This document shows positions 1 through 8,360 of a DNA stretch of 64,000 nt, in pieces (the stretch's first letter is position 1; each line of letters starts with the position of its first letter). Origin of the DNA: Paenibacillus sp. FSL R5-0341 (lineage in GTDB: Bacteria > Bacillota > Bacilli > Paenibacillales > Paenibacillaceae); NCBI RefSeq assembly GCF_037975235.1, contig NZ_CP150241.1:6262001-6326000 (forward strand), given 5' to 3'. The translations under genes and the position numbers were made by a program. The notes under the pieces are model-generated. The model saw only the letters and a list, made by a program, of their open reading frames with translations. It ran no database searches and was not told where the DNA came from.

Positions 1-6
1 CCAACC

Positions 7-1356
7 CTACGACAACCGCACGTAAAATGTAGCACCCTCTCCGACCACGCTTCGAGCATACACCTCTCCTTTGTGCTGATCCACGATGGAACGAGCAATC
101 GCTAGACCCAGACCATGCCCACCATGTTTGCGGGCTCTTGAAGAATCGGTACGATAGAATCGATCGAAGATCCGATCCAGATGTTCCGGCGCAATGCCGT
201 CACCTGTATTGGACACCGCCAACATAACATCATTATTCTGTCTCTGGAGCGTAACGTTTACGGACCCTTTAGGACCGGAGTACTTCACAGCATTATCCAG
301 CAGAATCAGAATGACCTGTTTGATCTGCTCACTGTTCCCATGAACCATAAGATTCGGCTCAATGTTGTAATCGAGGGAGATGTTTTTCTCAAATATAACA
401 GCTTCCATCGGCAAAATAATACTCTCTACCGCATCGCTCATATTGAACTTCGCATGAATCATCGTGGAGCGCGAATCATCCATCTGGGTCAGATAGAGCA
501 GATCATTCGTAAGTCCGGTCATGCGCTCGGTTTCCGACTTGATATAGTGCAGCCACTTCGCCTGGTTCGCTATGGTATCCTCCTGATTGGCCAGAAGTAC
601 GTCGGCATTCGTATTAATGATCGCCAGAGGTGTCTTCAGCTCATGAGAAGCATCTCCGATGAATTGTTTTTGCTTCTCAAACGCTTCTCTGACCGGCGCA
701 ATGGAGCGATTGGCAAAATAACGGCTCAGGAAGTAGATGACAATCAGCATGACCAATCCAACAACTGCAAAGGTATAGATCAGATTCGTAAGAATACCTT
801 GTTGCGCTGTCACATCAATGAATACGATCATATGCCCATCACCGCTCGGGTCAACCACATAGGCCCAGTCCGTTCCATCTAGCGCAAATTGCCCCGTCTG
901 CCGTTCTGAATCACCAACTTTATTCTGGTCAACCTTTTGCAACGCCTCGGTGTAGAACGTATCTTCCATATCGAATCGGGAATGCGTATCCGTAATCTTC
1001 CACTGGTCATCCGTCTTGATCATAAATGAAACGGAACGTGCCGGAGGTGAGTTGGGATCCCCTCCCGGGCCTCCATTATTACCACCCATGGCATCGGAGG
1101 GCAATGAATCTGAACCTGCGCCTGTACTTGAACCTGTACCAGAACCTGTCCCTATCCCCCCATCTTCCCCGCGCGGCATCTTGGATGAATTATAAGGACT
1201 GTGGTAGAAATCAGATACCTTGTACAGCTCCATGCTGGTCTCACGTTGCACATTCTGGTACGTAATCGTATAGATCGTCGCAAATGCTACCAGCATCATA
1301 ATGGAGATGGACACCAGATTCACGATCAGGAACCGATTTCGAAGTTTCTTGAACAT
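7..1356 (-). CDS. Sensor histidine kinase of a two-component system
   Basis: Membrane histidine kinase of 449 residues that should sense an envelope signal and phosphorylate the response regulator encoded just upstream. TM1 is about residues 9-31 and TM2 about 191-211. The extracytoplasmic part between them carries a Gly/Ser-rich low-complexity stretch (about 66-107). After TM2 come a short linker, a HisKA domain with the phospho-acceptor His238 in GDASHELKTPL, and a C-terminal HATPase with the N, G1 (DRIFDRFYR) and G2 (GHGLGLAIA) boxes. Its ATG overlaps the regulator stop by one base (TGATG), so the two are translationally coupled. The fold is a classical EnvZ/PhoR type. The ligand cannot be read from the sequence; the divergent polyphosphate/carbohydrate-binding operon is the obvious regulated partner. 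Confidence 0.93.
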   Translation of the reverse strand: MFKKLRNRFLIVNLVSISIMMLVAFATIYTITYQNVQRETSMELYKVSDFYHSPYNSSKMPRGEDGGIGTGSGTGSSTGAGSDSLPSDAMGGNNGGPGGDPNSPPARSVSFMIKTDDQWKITDTHSRFDMEDTFYTEALQKVDQNKVGDSERQTGQFALDGTDWAYVVDPSGDGHMIVFIDVTAQQGILTNLIYTFAVVGLVMLIVIYFLSRYFANRSIAPVREAFEKQKQFIGDASHELKTPLAIINTNADVLLANQEDTIANQAKWLHYIKSETERMTGLTNDLLYLTQMDDSRSTMIHAKFNMSDAVESIILPMEAVIFEKNISLDYNIEPNLMVHGNSEQIKQVILILLDNAVKYSGPKGSVNVTLQRQNNDVMLAVSNTGDGIAPEHLDRIFDRFYRTDSSRARKHGGHGLGLAIARSIVDQHKGEVYARSVVGEGATFYVRLS

Positions 1357-2033
1357 CAGGACGTCACCTCAAGTACATACCCCACACCCCGAATCGTGTT
1401 AATGCGGACGGCAGAGTTCAGGAAGGTTAATTTTTTGCGTAAAAAAGAGATATATACTTCCACATTGTTATACTCCACTTCCGAATCAAATCCCCACAAC
1501 TTCTCAATAATCTGCTCTTTGGAGGTAATCGCCTGTTTGCGGGCAATCAACAGCTCCAGCAGTTCATTCTCCTTCAGATTCAGCTTGATCTCCTTACCCT
1601 GAACGCTTAGCTTCAACTGGGTTGTATTCAGCTCAATGTCGCCAAATTTTAGTCCATCCTCGGGAACCACTTCGCCCTTCCGTCGTAAGGCTGCTCGAAT
1701 CCGTGCCAGCAATTCCTCCGTGGCGAAGGGCTTGGCGATATAATCATCGGCGCCATAATCGAGGCCTGTGACTTTGTCCGATAGTTCACCTTTCGCAGTA
1801 AGCAGAATGACAGGCGTATGATTTCCTTCACTGCGGAGTTTCTTCAGGACAGTGATCCCGTCCATTTCCGGCATCATGATGTCGAGTAGTAACAGGTCGT
1901 AGATGCCGCTCTGCGCATAATCCAATCCTGATCTGCCGTCGTGGACCATGTCCACGGAGTAGTTGTTTTTTTTCAAAATCTGCGATACAGCCTCTGCCAA
2001 ATGAACCTCATCTTCCGCAATTAATATTCTCAT
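1356..2033 (-). CDS. OmpR/PhoB-family response regulator
   Basis: Response regulator of 225 residues with a receiver domain (1-115) and an OmpR-type winged-helix DNA-binding domain (about 128-222). The acidic pocket (Glu7, Asp8), phospho-acceptor Asp51 in LLLLDIMMPEMDG and conserved Lys101 in YIAKPF are all present. The C-terminal part has the typical RR-helix region ending in IRGVGYVLE. It is first in a two-gene operon with the histidine kinase. The divergent intergenic region upstream holds two copies of a 19-bp box in opposite orientation, one next to each predicted -10, which are its most plausible binding sites (inference), so it probably controls both its own operon and the divergent one. 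Confidence 0.95.
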   Translation of the reverse strand: MRILIAEDEVHLAEAVSQILKKNNYSVDMVHDGRSGLDYAQSGIYDLLLLDIMMPEMDGITVLKKLRSEGNHTPVILLTAKGELSDKVTGLDYGADDYIAKPFATEELLARIRAALRRKGEVVPEDGLKFGDIELNTTQLKLSVQGKEIKLNLKENELLELLIARKQAITSKEQIIEKLWGFDSEVEYNNVEVYISFLRKKLTFLNSAVRINTIRGVGYVLEVTS

Positions 2034-2095
2034 GCTCTATTCATTCCTCTGCTTGAATTATTCGTCTTCATTAAAACTCTTTATGATATCACCTA

Positions 2096-2126
2096 TTCTA
2101 CCAATTAAACCTTGAATCAATCTTAA
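2096..2126 (-). promoter_or_regulatory. Promoter and regulator box of the two-component operon
   Basis: The minus strand reads TTAAGATTGATTCAAGGTT (2108-2126), then six bases, then a -10-like TAGAAT (2096-2101). The box is 18/19 identical to the one at 2190-2208 in the opposite orientation. Its place where a -35 would lie fits activation by an OmpR-type regulator. Confidence 0.6.
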
Positions 2127-2189
2127 TTCATTTTGTGCATGCGAACTATTATAGGAAGGTAAAAAAATGTTAACGCAATGTAAAACCAT

Positions 2190-2221
2190 TTAAGATTCAT
2201 TCAAGGTTGGGGCTCTAAGAT
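2190..2221 (+). promoter_or_regulatory. Promoter and regulator box of the VTC/DUF4956 operon
   Basis: The plus strand reads TTAAGATTCATTCAAGGTT (2190-2208), then seven bases, then a -10-like TAAGAT (2216-2221). It mirrors the box at 2108-2126. There is no good -35 hexamer, as expected for an activator-dependent promoter. Confidence 0.6.
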
Positions 2222-2288
2222 ACAGACATGGAAGCAATACACGATGCAACAAAACATACAACCCACCAACGAAAGGAATGAGTCCCAC

Positions 2289-3107
2289 ATGGCTATTGAA
2301 GTATTCAACCGATATGAGAGCAAGTACCTTCTGACGGATGAGCAGTACGCACATTTCTACAACGACCTGCTGAAATACATGGAGCTGGATGCCTACAACA
2401 AGAAACATGAGTATTACTCCATCAGCAACCTGTACTTCGACACTCCACAGGATTCCCTGATCCGCGCCAGTCTCTCCAAACCGAAATACAAGGAGAAGCT
2501 GAGACTGCGAGCTTATGGAATCCCTGAAGAGAATGCCAAAGTGTATCTGGAGATCAAAAAGAAAGTATTCGGCCTGGTGAACAAACGCAGAACCGCCTTG
2601 AAGCTGGATGAAGCCTACGAATTCGTTCGTTCGGGACAGGCGCCGGAGCTGGCGGATTATATGAATAAGCAGGTTGTCGAAGAGATCAAATATTTCCTTA
2701 GATTATACGATCTTGAACCAAAAGTGTATCTGGCGTATGAACGCAAAGCGCTCTTCGACAAGAACAGCCGGGATCTTCGCATTACCTTTGACACCAATAT
2801 TCGCAGCCGCAGATACGATCTGAAGCTGGAACAGGGAGATTACGGTGAACCGCTGGTAAAGGACGGTCGATGGCTGATGGAAGTGAAAGCCGAGAAAACC
2901 GTTCCGCTGTGGCTGTCGCAACTACTCTGTGAGCATGGTCTCTACCGCACCGGATTTTCGAAATACGGCAACGAGTTCAGACATCTGGTGAGAACAACCA
3001 ACCTGAATTACCAGACGGAGCGCATCCTTGTACCAGGTACCGACTTCAACCCATCCATAGAACAAGATAAAACGATTATAGAAAGAGAGAGTGTCCTATA
3101 TGCTTGA
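2289..3107 (+). CDS. VTC-domain polyphosphate polymerase-like protein
   Basis: Cytoplasmic 272-residue protein of the VTC family (tunnel-fold domain that in yeast Vtc4 makes polyphosphate from ATP). Family features are visible in order: RYESKYLL at the N terminus, the basic strand KEKLRLRAYG, YLEIKKK, YERKAL, RITFDTNI, and the acidic/basic strand LMEVKAEKTVPLWL followed by FSKYGN. Alternating K/R/E residues on these strands line the triphosphate tunnel in this superfamily. I chose the ATG at 2289 because AAAGGA lies about 11 bases upstream; an in-frame ATG at 2244 has a weaker site. It is followed directly by the DUF4956 gene, a frequent pairing in Bacillota. Actual polyphosphate synthesis is inferred from the family only. 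Confidence 0.85.
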   Translation: MAIEVFNRYESKYLLTDEQYAHFYNDLLKYMELDAYNKKHEYYSISNLYFDTPQDSLIRASLSKPKYKEKLRLRAYGIPEENAKVYLEIKKKVFGLVNKRRTALKLDEAYEFVRSGQAPELADYMNKQVVEEIKYFLRLYDLEPKVYLAYERKALFDKNSRDLRITFDTNIRSRRYDLKLEQGDYGEPLVKDGRWLMEVKAEKTVPLWLSQLLCEHGLYRTGFSKYGNEFRHLVRTTNLNYQTERILVPGTDFNPSIEQDKTIIERESVLYA

Positions 3108-3780
3108 TTCACTGTTCAGTTCAGCCCTAACCGATACCAACCTGACGTTTAACAACGCAGTCATCACCATTGGTCTTGCCATCATTCTGGGGTTAATCAT
3201 CAGCCTTACCTACATGAAGACTAACCAAAGCACATACTCCCAGAGCTTCACCTTAACGATGGTCGTCCTGCCCGTCATTGTCGCCATCATCATCCTGCTC
3301 ATCGGCAGCAACATCGCACGAGCTTTCAGCTTGGCAGGTGCCTTCTCGATCATCCGATTCCGAAGCGCCCCTGGTGATCCAAAAGACATTGCTTACGTAT
3401 TGTTCACGATGGCTTCCGGTCTTGCCTGCGGTGTAGGCGCTTTTGGATACGCGGTGCTGTTCACCATTATCCTGTGTGTACTGATGTTTGTTCTGAGTCG
3501 CTTCAACTTCGGCGGCAAGAAAAGTCAGCTGAAAACGCTGAAAGTCACCATTCCCGAAAACTTAAGCTATGAAGAAGCCCTTAATGAAGTGTTCCATAAA
3601 TTCAACGTACCTTTTGATCTGAAAAAAATCAGAACGACCGAACTCGGTAGTCTGTACGAGCTGGTCTACAGTGTAACCATTCACGAAAGTGTTAGCCAAA
3701 AGGAATTCCTCGATGCGATCCGCACACGGAACGGTAACCTGGATATCTCGTTAACCATGAGTCCAACAACGGAATATTAA
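3100..3780 (+). CDS. DUF4956 family membrane protein
   Basis: Protein of 226 residues with about four transmembrane segments in the first 135 residues and a soluble alpha/beta C-terminal domain (about 145-226). Between the membrane segments is the motif SLAGAFSIIRFRSAPGDP, characteristic of DUF4956. A GTG at 3091 is possible, but the ATG at 3100 is better placed after GAAAGAGAG. The start overlaps the VTC gene end by eight bases, so the two are probably translationally coupled. By analogy with eukaryotic VTC complexes it may be the membrane partner of the VTC-domain protein (inference); no function is established from sequence. Confidence 0.85.
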   Translation: MLDSLFSSALTDTNLTFNNAVITIGLAIILGLIISLTYMKTNQSTYSQSFTLTMVVLPVIVAIIILLIGSNIARAFSLAGAFSIIRFRSAPGDPKDIAYVLFTMASGLACGVGAFGYAVLFTIILCVLMFVLSRFNFGGKKSQLKTLKVTIPENLSYEEALNEVFHKFNVPFDLKKIRTTELGSLYELVYSVTIHESVSQKEFLDAIRTRNGNLDISLTMSPTTEY

Positions 3781-3807
3781 TTTTTAATTCGAAGGGAACG
3801 ATCTAAT

Positions 3808-6117
3808 ATGAAGAAGAACATGATAACAGGTAGCAAACTTTGGTCCATCGCCATGATTACCAGCCTACTCGCAGCATGCAGTGCACCAGCAACGACAAGC
3901 ACAACCGCCAATGCCGCAACATCAACGACAGGAACAACCAAAACGGTATCTGTCAGCGAGCAAACTTCTGTGAAATATGCAGATCTGGTCTCTCTGGATG
4001 CTGACGATACCAATATTAGCTGGAGTGAAGCAGATTCCACAGCGATTAAGCTGAACGGCACAACGGCAACGGTGACCGGTTCGGGCGCCAAAGCAGCCAA
4101 CGGCTCAGTAACCATCTCCGAAGCAGGCACTTATGTACTTAGCGGTGAGCTAACGGATGGCCAGATCGTGGTTAACGTTGCCGATAAGGGTACTGTGCAT
4201 CTCGTATTAAACGGAGCAACCATCCATGATAATGACAGTGCAGCGATCTATATTCAAAAAGCCGGTAAAGCGGTGATTACACTCGAAAAAGGAACCAAGA
4301 ATACCGTATCCGATGGTAAAACATATGTGTACGCCGACGCTACGACAGACGAGCCGGATGCTGCGATCTTCAGCAAAGCGGATCTTACGTTCAACGGTGC
4401 AGGTCAATTGACCGTCACAGGTAACTATAATGAAGGTATTACGAGCAAGGATGATCTGAAAATCATTAGCGGTAACATCAGTGTTAAAGCAGCAGATGAT
4501 GGTATCAAAGGTAAGGATATGGTCGCCATCCAAGCGGGTACCATCACCATTGAAGCCAAAGGTGACGGTATTAAATCAACTAATGACACAGATACCACCA
4601 AAGGTTACGTTGCTATCGCAGGAGGTACCTTCGATATCCAAAGTGGCAATGATGGTATTCAGGCTGAAACTGCACTCGTTACGGATGGCGGCACATACAA
4701 CATTTTAACGGGCGGCGGTAGCGCCAATGCACCAGCTAAAGTAGAAGAAGGTCCGTTTGGCGGCGGTGGCGGTGGATGGGGTGGCGGCACACCACCAACC
4801 GATATGGGTACACCACCGGATGGCGAACCTCCTGCAGACATGCCAGAGATGCCTACTAACAGCGGTACGAATGCAGGTGCTAATACAAACGGCGCAGCAG
4901 CATCCAACTCTGCCAACACAACAACAACAACAACAACAGATAACAATGCTGATGCGGACACAGCAACAACAGCAACCGAGTCCACAAGTGCCAAAGCACT
5001 TAAAGCAGGTACAGACCTTACGGTTAATGGCGGTACGTATACCATTGATTCCATGGATGATTCCCTGCACAGCAACAATAACGTGACAGTCAATGACGGA
5101 ACATTCAACATTGAATCCGGTGATGACGGCATTCATGCCGATCAGGCCCTGACGATTAACGGCGGAACCATCACGATTGCGAAGAGTTATGAAGGACTTG
5201 AAGGTGCAATCATCACCCTGAACGATGGGGATGTGGATGTAACAGCATCCGATGATGGCGTAAATGCTGCTGGTGGCGAGACGGAAACAGCTGCGAATAC
5301 TGCGGCAAGTACAGATAGCGCTACTACAGCAACCGATGTAGAAACGACATCCAACATCTCTGTAACCGAAACAACAGGCACAACATCGACTACTGATCAG
5401 ACATCCCAAGGTACAGCTGCTAATCAGCAAGGACGTGGACCTGGCGGTATGGGTGGTGCAGCAGCAAGCAATAACGAGTTCCACATTAACGGCGGCTCCC
5501 TCACTGTGAACGCAGGTGGTGACGGACTGGATTCCAATGGTTCCATCAACATGACTGGCGGAACAGTTATTGTGAACGGACCGACGGATAACGGTAACGG
5601 AGCATTGGATTATGACGGTACATTTGAAATCAGCGGTGGATACCTCGTGGCTGCCGGAAGCTCTGGTATGGCACAAGGAACATCCGATGCGTCTACGCAA
5701 AATACCATTGTAATGACATTCCCTGCAACGCAAAAAGCTGGAACACTTGTACATGTACAAGACAACGAAGGCAACAACATTCTGACATTTGCTCCGGCAA
5801 AAGATTATCAAACCGTGGTTGTCAGCTCCCCGGATCTGAAAAAAGATGGCTCCTATATGATCTACTCCGGTGGTACGTCTACAGGTAAAGCCGTGGATGG
5901 ACTATACACAGACGGTACCTATAGTGGCGGAACTCAAGTAGTTGCATTCCAATCGACTAGTAATGTAACTTGGGTGAATGAATCGGGTGTAACGACAGCC
6001 AATACAGGTATGGGCGGTCCTGGTGGCGGTGGACAAGGCGGATTCGGAGGCGGCAGAAACAGATCGCAATCCGGTACAACATCCGGCAGCACAGGCACTA
6101 CTGATTCTGCAAAATAA
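3808..6117 (+). CDS. Cthe_2159-type carbohydrate-binding lipoprotein
   Basis: Secreted lipoprotein of 769 residues. The N terminus is a type II signal peptide ending in the lipobox LLAAC (Cys about residue 24). The body consists of many short beta-strand repeats with Asp/Asn-Gly turns (for example DDGIKGKD, GNDGIQAE, GDDGIHAD, GGDGLDSNG), the pattern of the calcium-binding right-handed beta-helix in the Cthe_2159 family (DUF4353), which binds cellulose or pectin. Two low-complexity insertions interrupt it: a Gly/Pro/Thr/Asn-rich stretch near residues 310-390 and a Thr/Ser-rich one near 488-545; the C terminus is Gly-rich. It is the third gene of the VTC-DUF4956 operon, 27 bases after its neighbour. 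It probably sits on the outer membrane face or in the wall. The exact glycan is unknown. Confidence 0.85.
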   Translation: MKKNMITGSKLWSIAMITSLLAACSAPATTSTTANAATSTTGTTKTVSVSEQTSVKYADLVSLDADDTNISWSEADSTAIKLNGTTATVTGSGAKAANGSVTISEAGTYVLSGELTDGQIVVNVADKGTVHLVLNGATIHDNDSAAIYIQKAGKAVITLEKGTKNTVSDGKTYVYADATTDEPDAAIFSKADLTFNGAGQLTVTGNYNEGITSKDDLKIISGNISVKAADDGIKGKDMVAIQAGTITIEAKGDGIKSTNDTDTTKGYVAIAGGTFDIQSGNDGIQAETALVTDGGTYNILTGGGSANAPAKVEEGPFGGGGGGWGGGTPPTDMGTPPDGEPPADMPEMPTNSGTNAGANTNGAAASNSANTTTTTTTDNNADADTATTATESTSAKALKAGTDLTVNGGTYTIDSMDDSLHSNNNVTVNDGTFNIESGDDGIHADQALTINGGTITIAKSYEGLEGAIITLNDGDVDVTASDDGVNAAGGETETAANTAASTDSATTATDVETTSNISVTETTGTTSTTDQTSQGTAANQQGRGPGGMGGAAASNNEFHINGGSLTVNAGGDGLDSNGSINMTGGTVIVNGPTDNGNGALDYDGTFEISGGYLVAAGSSGMAQGTSDASTQNTIVMTFPATQKAGTLVHVQDNEGNNILTFAPAKDYQTVVVSSPDLKKDGSYMIYSGGTSTGKAVDGLYTDGTYSGGTQVVAFQSTSNVTWVNESGVTTANTGMGGPGGGGQGGFGGGRNRSQSGTTSGSTGTTDSAK

Positions 6118-6146
6118 TCATGATTTGTAGTTAAGTGTATAATTAG

Positions 6147-6197
6147 AAGCACTAGGTCCCGAAATCACGATAACAGTGAATTCGGGACCTAGTGCTT
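6147..6197. terminator. Bidirectional terminator between convergent genes
   Basis: A perfect 17-bp inverted repeat (6147-6163 with 6181-6197, arm AAGCACTAGGTCCCGAA) has an inner TCAC/GTGA stem and is followed by TTTCATTTTT on the plus strand. It lies between the lipoprotein gene and the convergent MFS gene and can serve both. Confidence 0.88.
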
Positions 6198-6227
6198 TCA
6201 TTTTTCAGGAAGAACAGGAGTAACTGT

Positions 6228-7637
6228 TCATGCGTTCCTTTTATTTGTAAGATACAAACTAGGGATTAGAATAATTACAAGAATAACGCTGGATAATAGA
6301 AATCCGGCATGGTACCCCTTCAACTCATTTATGACCGTTGGTTGCAACCCTTGTATGACCGTTGCAACAACCGTCGCGATAATAGCTGAGCCAAAGCTTG
6401 AACCAAGATTCTCAATCATATTAATGCCCACACTCGCTTCAGGGAGCTGTGTGCTATCAAGCCCAGTGTATGCTTCACTTGTTAACGGCAGACTAATCCC
6501 TCCAATACTCGCACCACGAATGAACAATATAACGGAAATCCAGATCATACTTGTTTTATCAGAGATGAAAATAAGCGGAATTGAACCAATGAGAGAAAGA
6601 AATAAACTGACGATCACTACATATTTGGGTCCAATTTTATCAATCATTTTTCCAAGTAAAGGCCGAGTAACAAGCATCCCAACCCCTTGGGGGATAAGAG
6701 CAACTGCTGTTTCAATCGCCGTAAAATGGCGGAAGTTTTGAAAGAATAGCGGGAGGATTAACATCGGGCCCATAAGAGCAATATTTGCCATAAACAAGCC
6801 GGCACTTGAAGCAGCAAAACTTTTATAAGTAAACAAACTCATGGGCAAGACCGTCTGATTCTTGCGAATGAGATTATAAGCCATATATATGACAGCCAAA
6901 CCCACACCAATACCCACCCATAAGATCGTTTCATTATTGTTAAACGTAGCATGTTCCGCAGCTCTCGTTATCCCGTAGATTAAAGCCCCGCTCATGGAAG
7001 ACAAATTAATAATGCCAAACAGATCAAGCTTATTCTCTTTGTTGAAAGGTTCAAAGTCAGGAATTGTTTTCATCATTACTGGCGCAGCGATCAACACGAT
7101 GAACACGTTAATGAAGAAAATCCATTGCCAGGATGCCCCCTGAACGATGAATCCTCCAAGGACTGGACCCAGAATAGGGCCGAAGATCATAGGCGTACTT
7201 ACGATGGCCATCACTTTTCCCAAGTGATCTTTCCCTGCCGTTTTCACCAAGAGGGTAAACATGAGGGTCGTAATCACCCCTGCGCTGAACCCTTGAAGTA
7301 AACGAAAGAAGATAAAACTCGAAATGTTCCAGCTAACACCTACTAAAATAGAAATCACTCCAAATAGGATAACAGCACCAATGAAAATCTTCTTGCTATT
7401 AAACTTGTTCATAAGCCAACCGGAGATGGGAACTGCCATGGCAAGAGCCAGAACATATCCTGTAATGGCCCATTGAATAATATTTAAGGTTGTATTGAAA
7501 TCATGTGTTAATTGATCTATGGAAATATTCACCATGGTAGAGTCAAGCATAGGTGCAATGGCTCCAAGAGCTATAGCCCAGGCTGCCATGAGCACCTCTT
7601 TGGGTAATTCAGTGGTTTTGACGTTTTCTTTAGTCAT
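6228..7637 (-). CDS. MFS drug exporter, EmrB/QacA (DHA2) type
   Basis: Polytopic inner-membrane transporter of 469 residues with about 14 predicted helices, most likely a proton-driven exporter. Family signs: the DHA-type motif near TM1 (LGAIAPMLDSTMVNISIDQL), the motif-A region GWLMNKFNSKKIFIGA after TM2, and the antiporter motif C in TM5 (STPMIFGPILGPVLGGFIV). The closing C terminus is short and basic. A MarR-family regulator lies immediately upstream on the same strand with its own terminator between. The promoter of this gene carries two direct repeats that are good operator candidates, so expression is probably de-repressed by a MarR ligand. The substrate is not predictable. Confidence 0.9.
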   Translation of the reverse strand: MTKENVKTTELPKEVLMAAWAIALGAIAPMLDSTMVNISIDQLTHDFNTTLNIIQWAITGYVLALAMAVPISGWLMNKFNSKKIFIGAVILFGVISILVGVSWNISSFIFFRLLQGFSAGVITTLMFTLLVKTAGKDHLGKVMAIVSTPMIFGPILGPVLGGFIVQGASWQWIFFINVFIVLIAAPVMMKTIPDFEPFNKENKLDLFGIINLSSMSGALIYGITRAAEHATFNNNETILWVGIGVGLAVIYMAYNLIRKNQTVLPMSLFTYKSFAASSAGLFMANIALMGPMLILPLFFQNFRHFTAIETAVALIPQGVGMLVTRPLLGKMIDKIGPKYVVIVSLFLSLIGSIPLIFISDKTSMIWISVILFIRGASIGGISLPLTSEAYTGLDSTQLPEASVGINMIENLGSSFGSAIIATVVATVIQGLQPTVINELKGYHAGFLLSSVILVIILIPSLYLTNKRNA

Positions 7638-7658
7638 ATGTGTCTCCTCTTTGTATTA

Positions 7659-7707
7659 TTGTTTCCTTTTCAACAAAAAATGTAACTCTTTTTTGTTTCC
7701 TTGTCAA
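7659..7707 (-). promoter_or_regulatory. MFS promoter with two direct-repeat operator candidates
   Basis: On the minus strand, a -35 TTGACA (7702-7707) and a -10 TACATT (7679-7684) are separated by 17 bases. The 15-mer TTGACAAGGAAACAA (7693-7707) covers the -35, and the near copy TTGAAAAGGAAACAA (7659-7673) lies just downstream of the -10, 34 bp apart. This is the geometry of repressor sites; the upstream MarR is the natural candidate. Confidence 0.7.
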
Positions 7708-7724
7708 TAATAATTATTCAAATA

Positions 7725-7763
7725 AAAAAGCAACCTACCCTCGATTAGAGTAGGTTGCTTTTT
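7725..7763 (-). terminator. Terminator of the marR gene
   Basis: A perfect 14-bp inverted repeat (arm AAAAAGCAACCTAC, 7725-7738 with 7750-7763) ends in a T-run on the minus strand. It separates the MarR gene from the MFS promoter. Confidence 0.88.
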
Positions 7764-7791
7764 GTATTAACCTTCCATTACACACATTTAT

Positions 7792-8256
7792 CTAAATGTC
7801 CAAACCCTGTTTCTTTATCTCTGCGTCCAAATGTTTGCTGTATTTCTCCATAAACCTGAGCATTCCATCTAATTGCGCTTCGGTTACCTGCTCAAACACA
7901 GCCTGATCCCGCTTTTGAAATTCTTGGTGAAGTTCCTCGTGAATACCGAATACAACGGTCCCTTTCTCGGCCAGTCTGAAATAGACTTCTTTCTTGTTCT
8001 CCGGCTTCTGGTAGACTTCGATCAATTTTTTTTCGATAAGTTTCTTCGTCAATTTACTTATGGCACCCTTGGTCATATACAGCGACTCTGCAAGCTTTGT
8101 CACATTGGGATCGATATTCTTTCCAATATATTCAATGCAATGAACTTCGGAAGACTTATAACCACGAAGACTGGCTTCCATCTTCGACTTGTTAATCCAG
8201 ACCAGTTTATTAAATAATTCTCTGAAATGATCAGTCACTTGTTCTTGTTTATTCAT
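7792..8256 (-). CDS. MarR-family transcriptional regulator
   Basis: Winged-helix regulator of 154 residues. The central winged helix (about residues 45-110) reads KLAESLYMTKGAISKLTKKLIEKKLIEVYQ, and the terminal helices form the usual MarR dimer interface. The frame is open about 50 codons further upstream, but that extension would run into the neighbouring methyltransferase gene; ATG at 8256 is preceded by GGGGTG at good spacing and gives the normal family length. It lies directly upstream of the MFS exporter, whose promoter holds two direct repeats. I infer it represses that exporter and is released by a small toxic ligand. Confidence 0.88.
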   Translation of the reverse strand: MNKQEQVTDHFRELFNKLVWINKSKMEASLRGYKSSEVHCIEYIGKNIDPNVTKLAESLYMTKGAISKLTKKLIEKKLIEVYQKPENKKEVYFRLAEKGTVVFGIHEELHQEFQKRDQAVFEQVTEAQLDGMLRFMEKYSKHLDAEIKKQGLDI

Positions 8257-8360
8257 AGCTATATACACCCCACGTGAGTTATAACATGCATTGAACGAAA
8301 GCAGAAACATGAGGGTCTCATTCCTCCGGTTTCTCCTGTCTCCAATCATAAGCTTCTTCA

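Noticed and set aside
4705..5811. Long Cys-rich open frame antisense to the Cthe_2159-type lipoprotein gene
   Set aside because: It is the complement of a low-complexity, repeat-rich coding region; it has no ribosome binding site and no recognisable fold.
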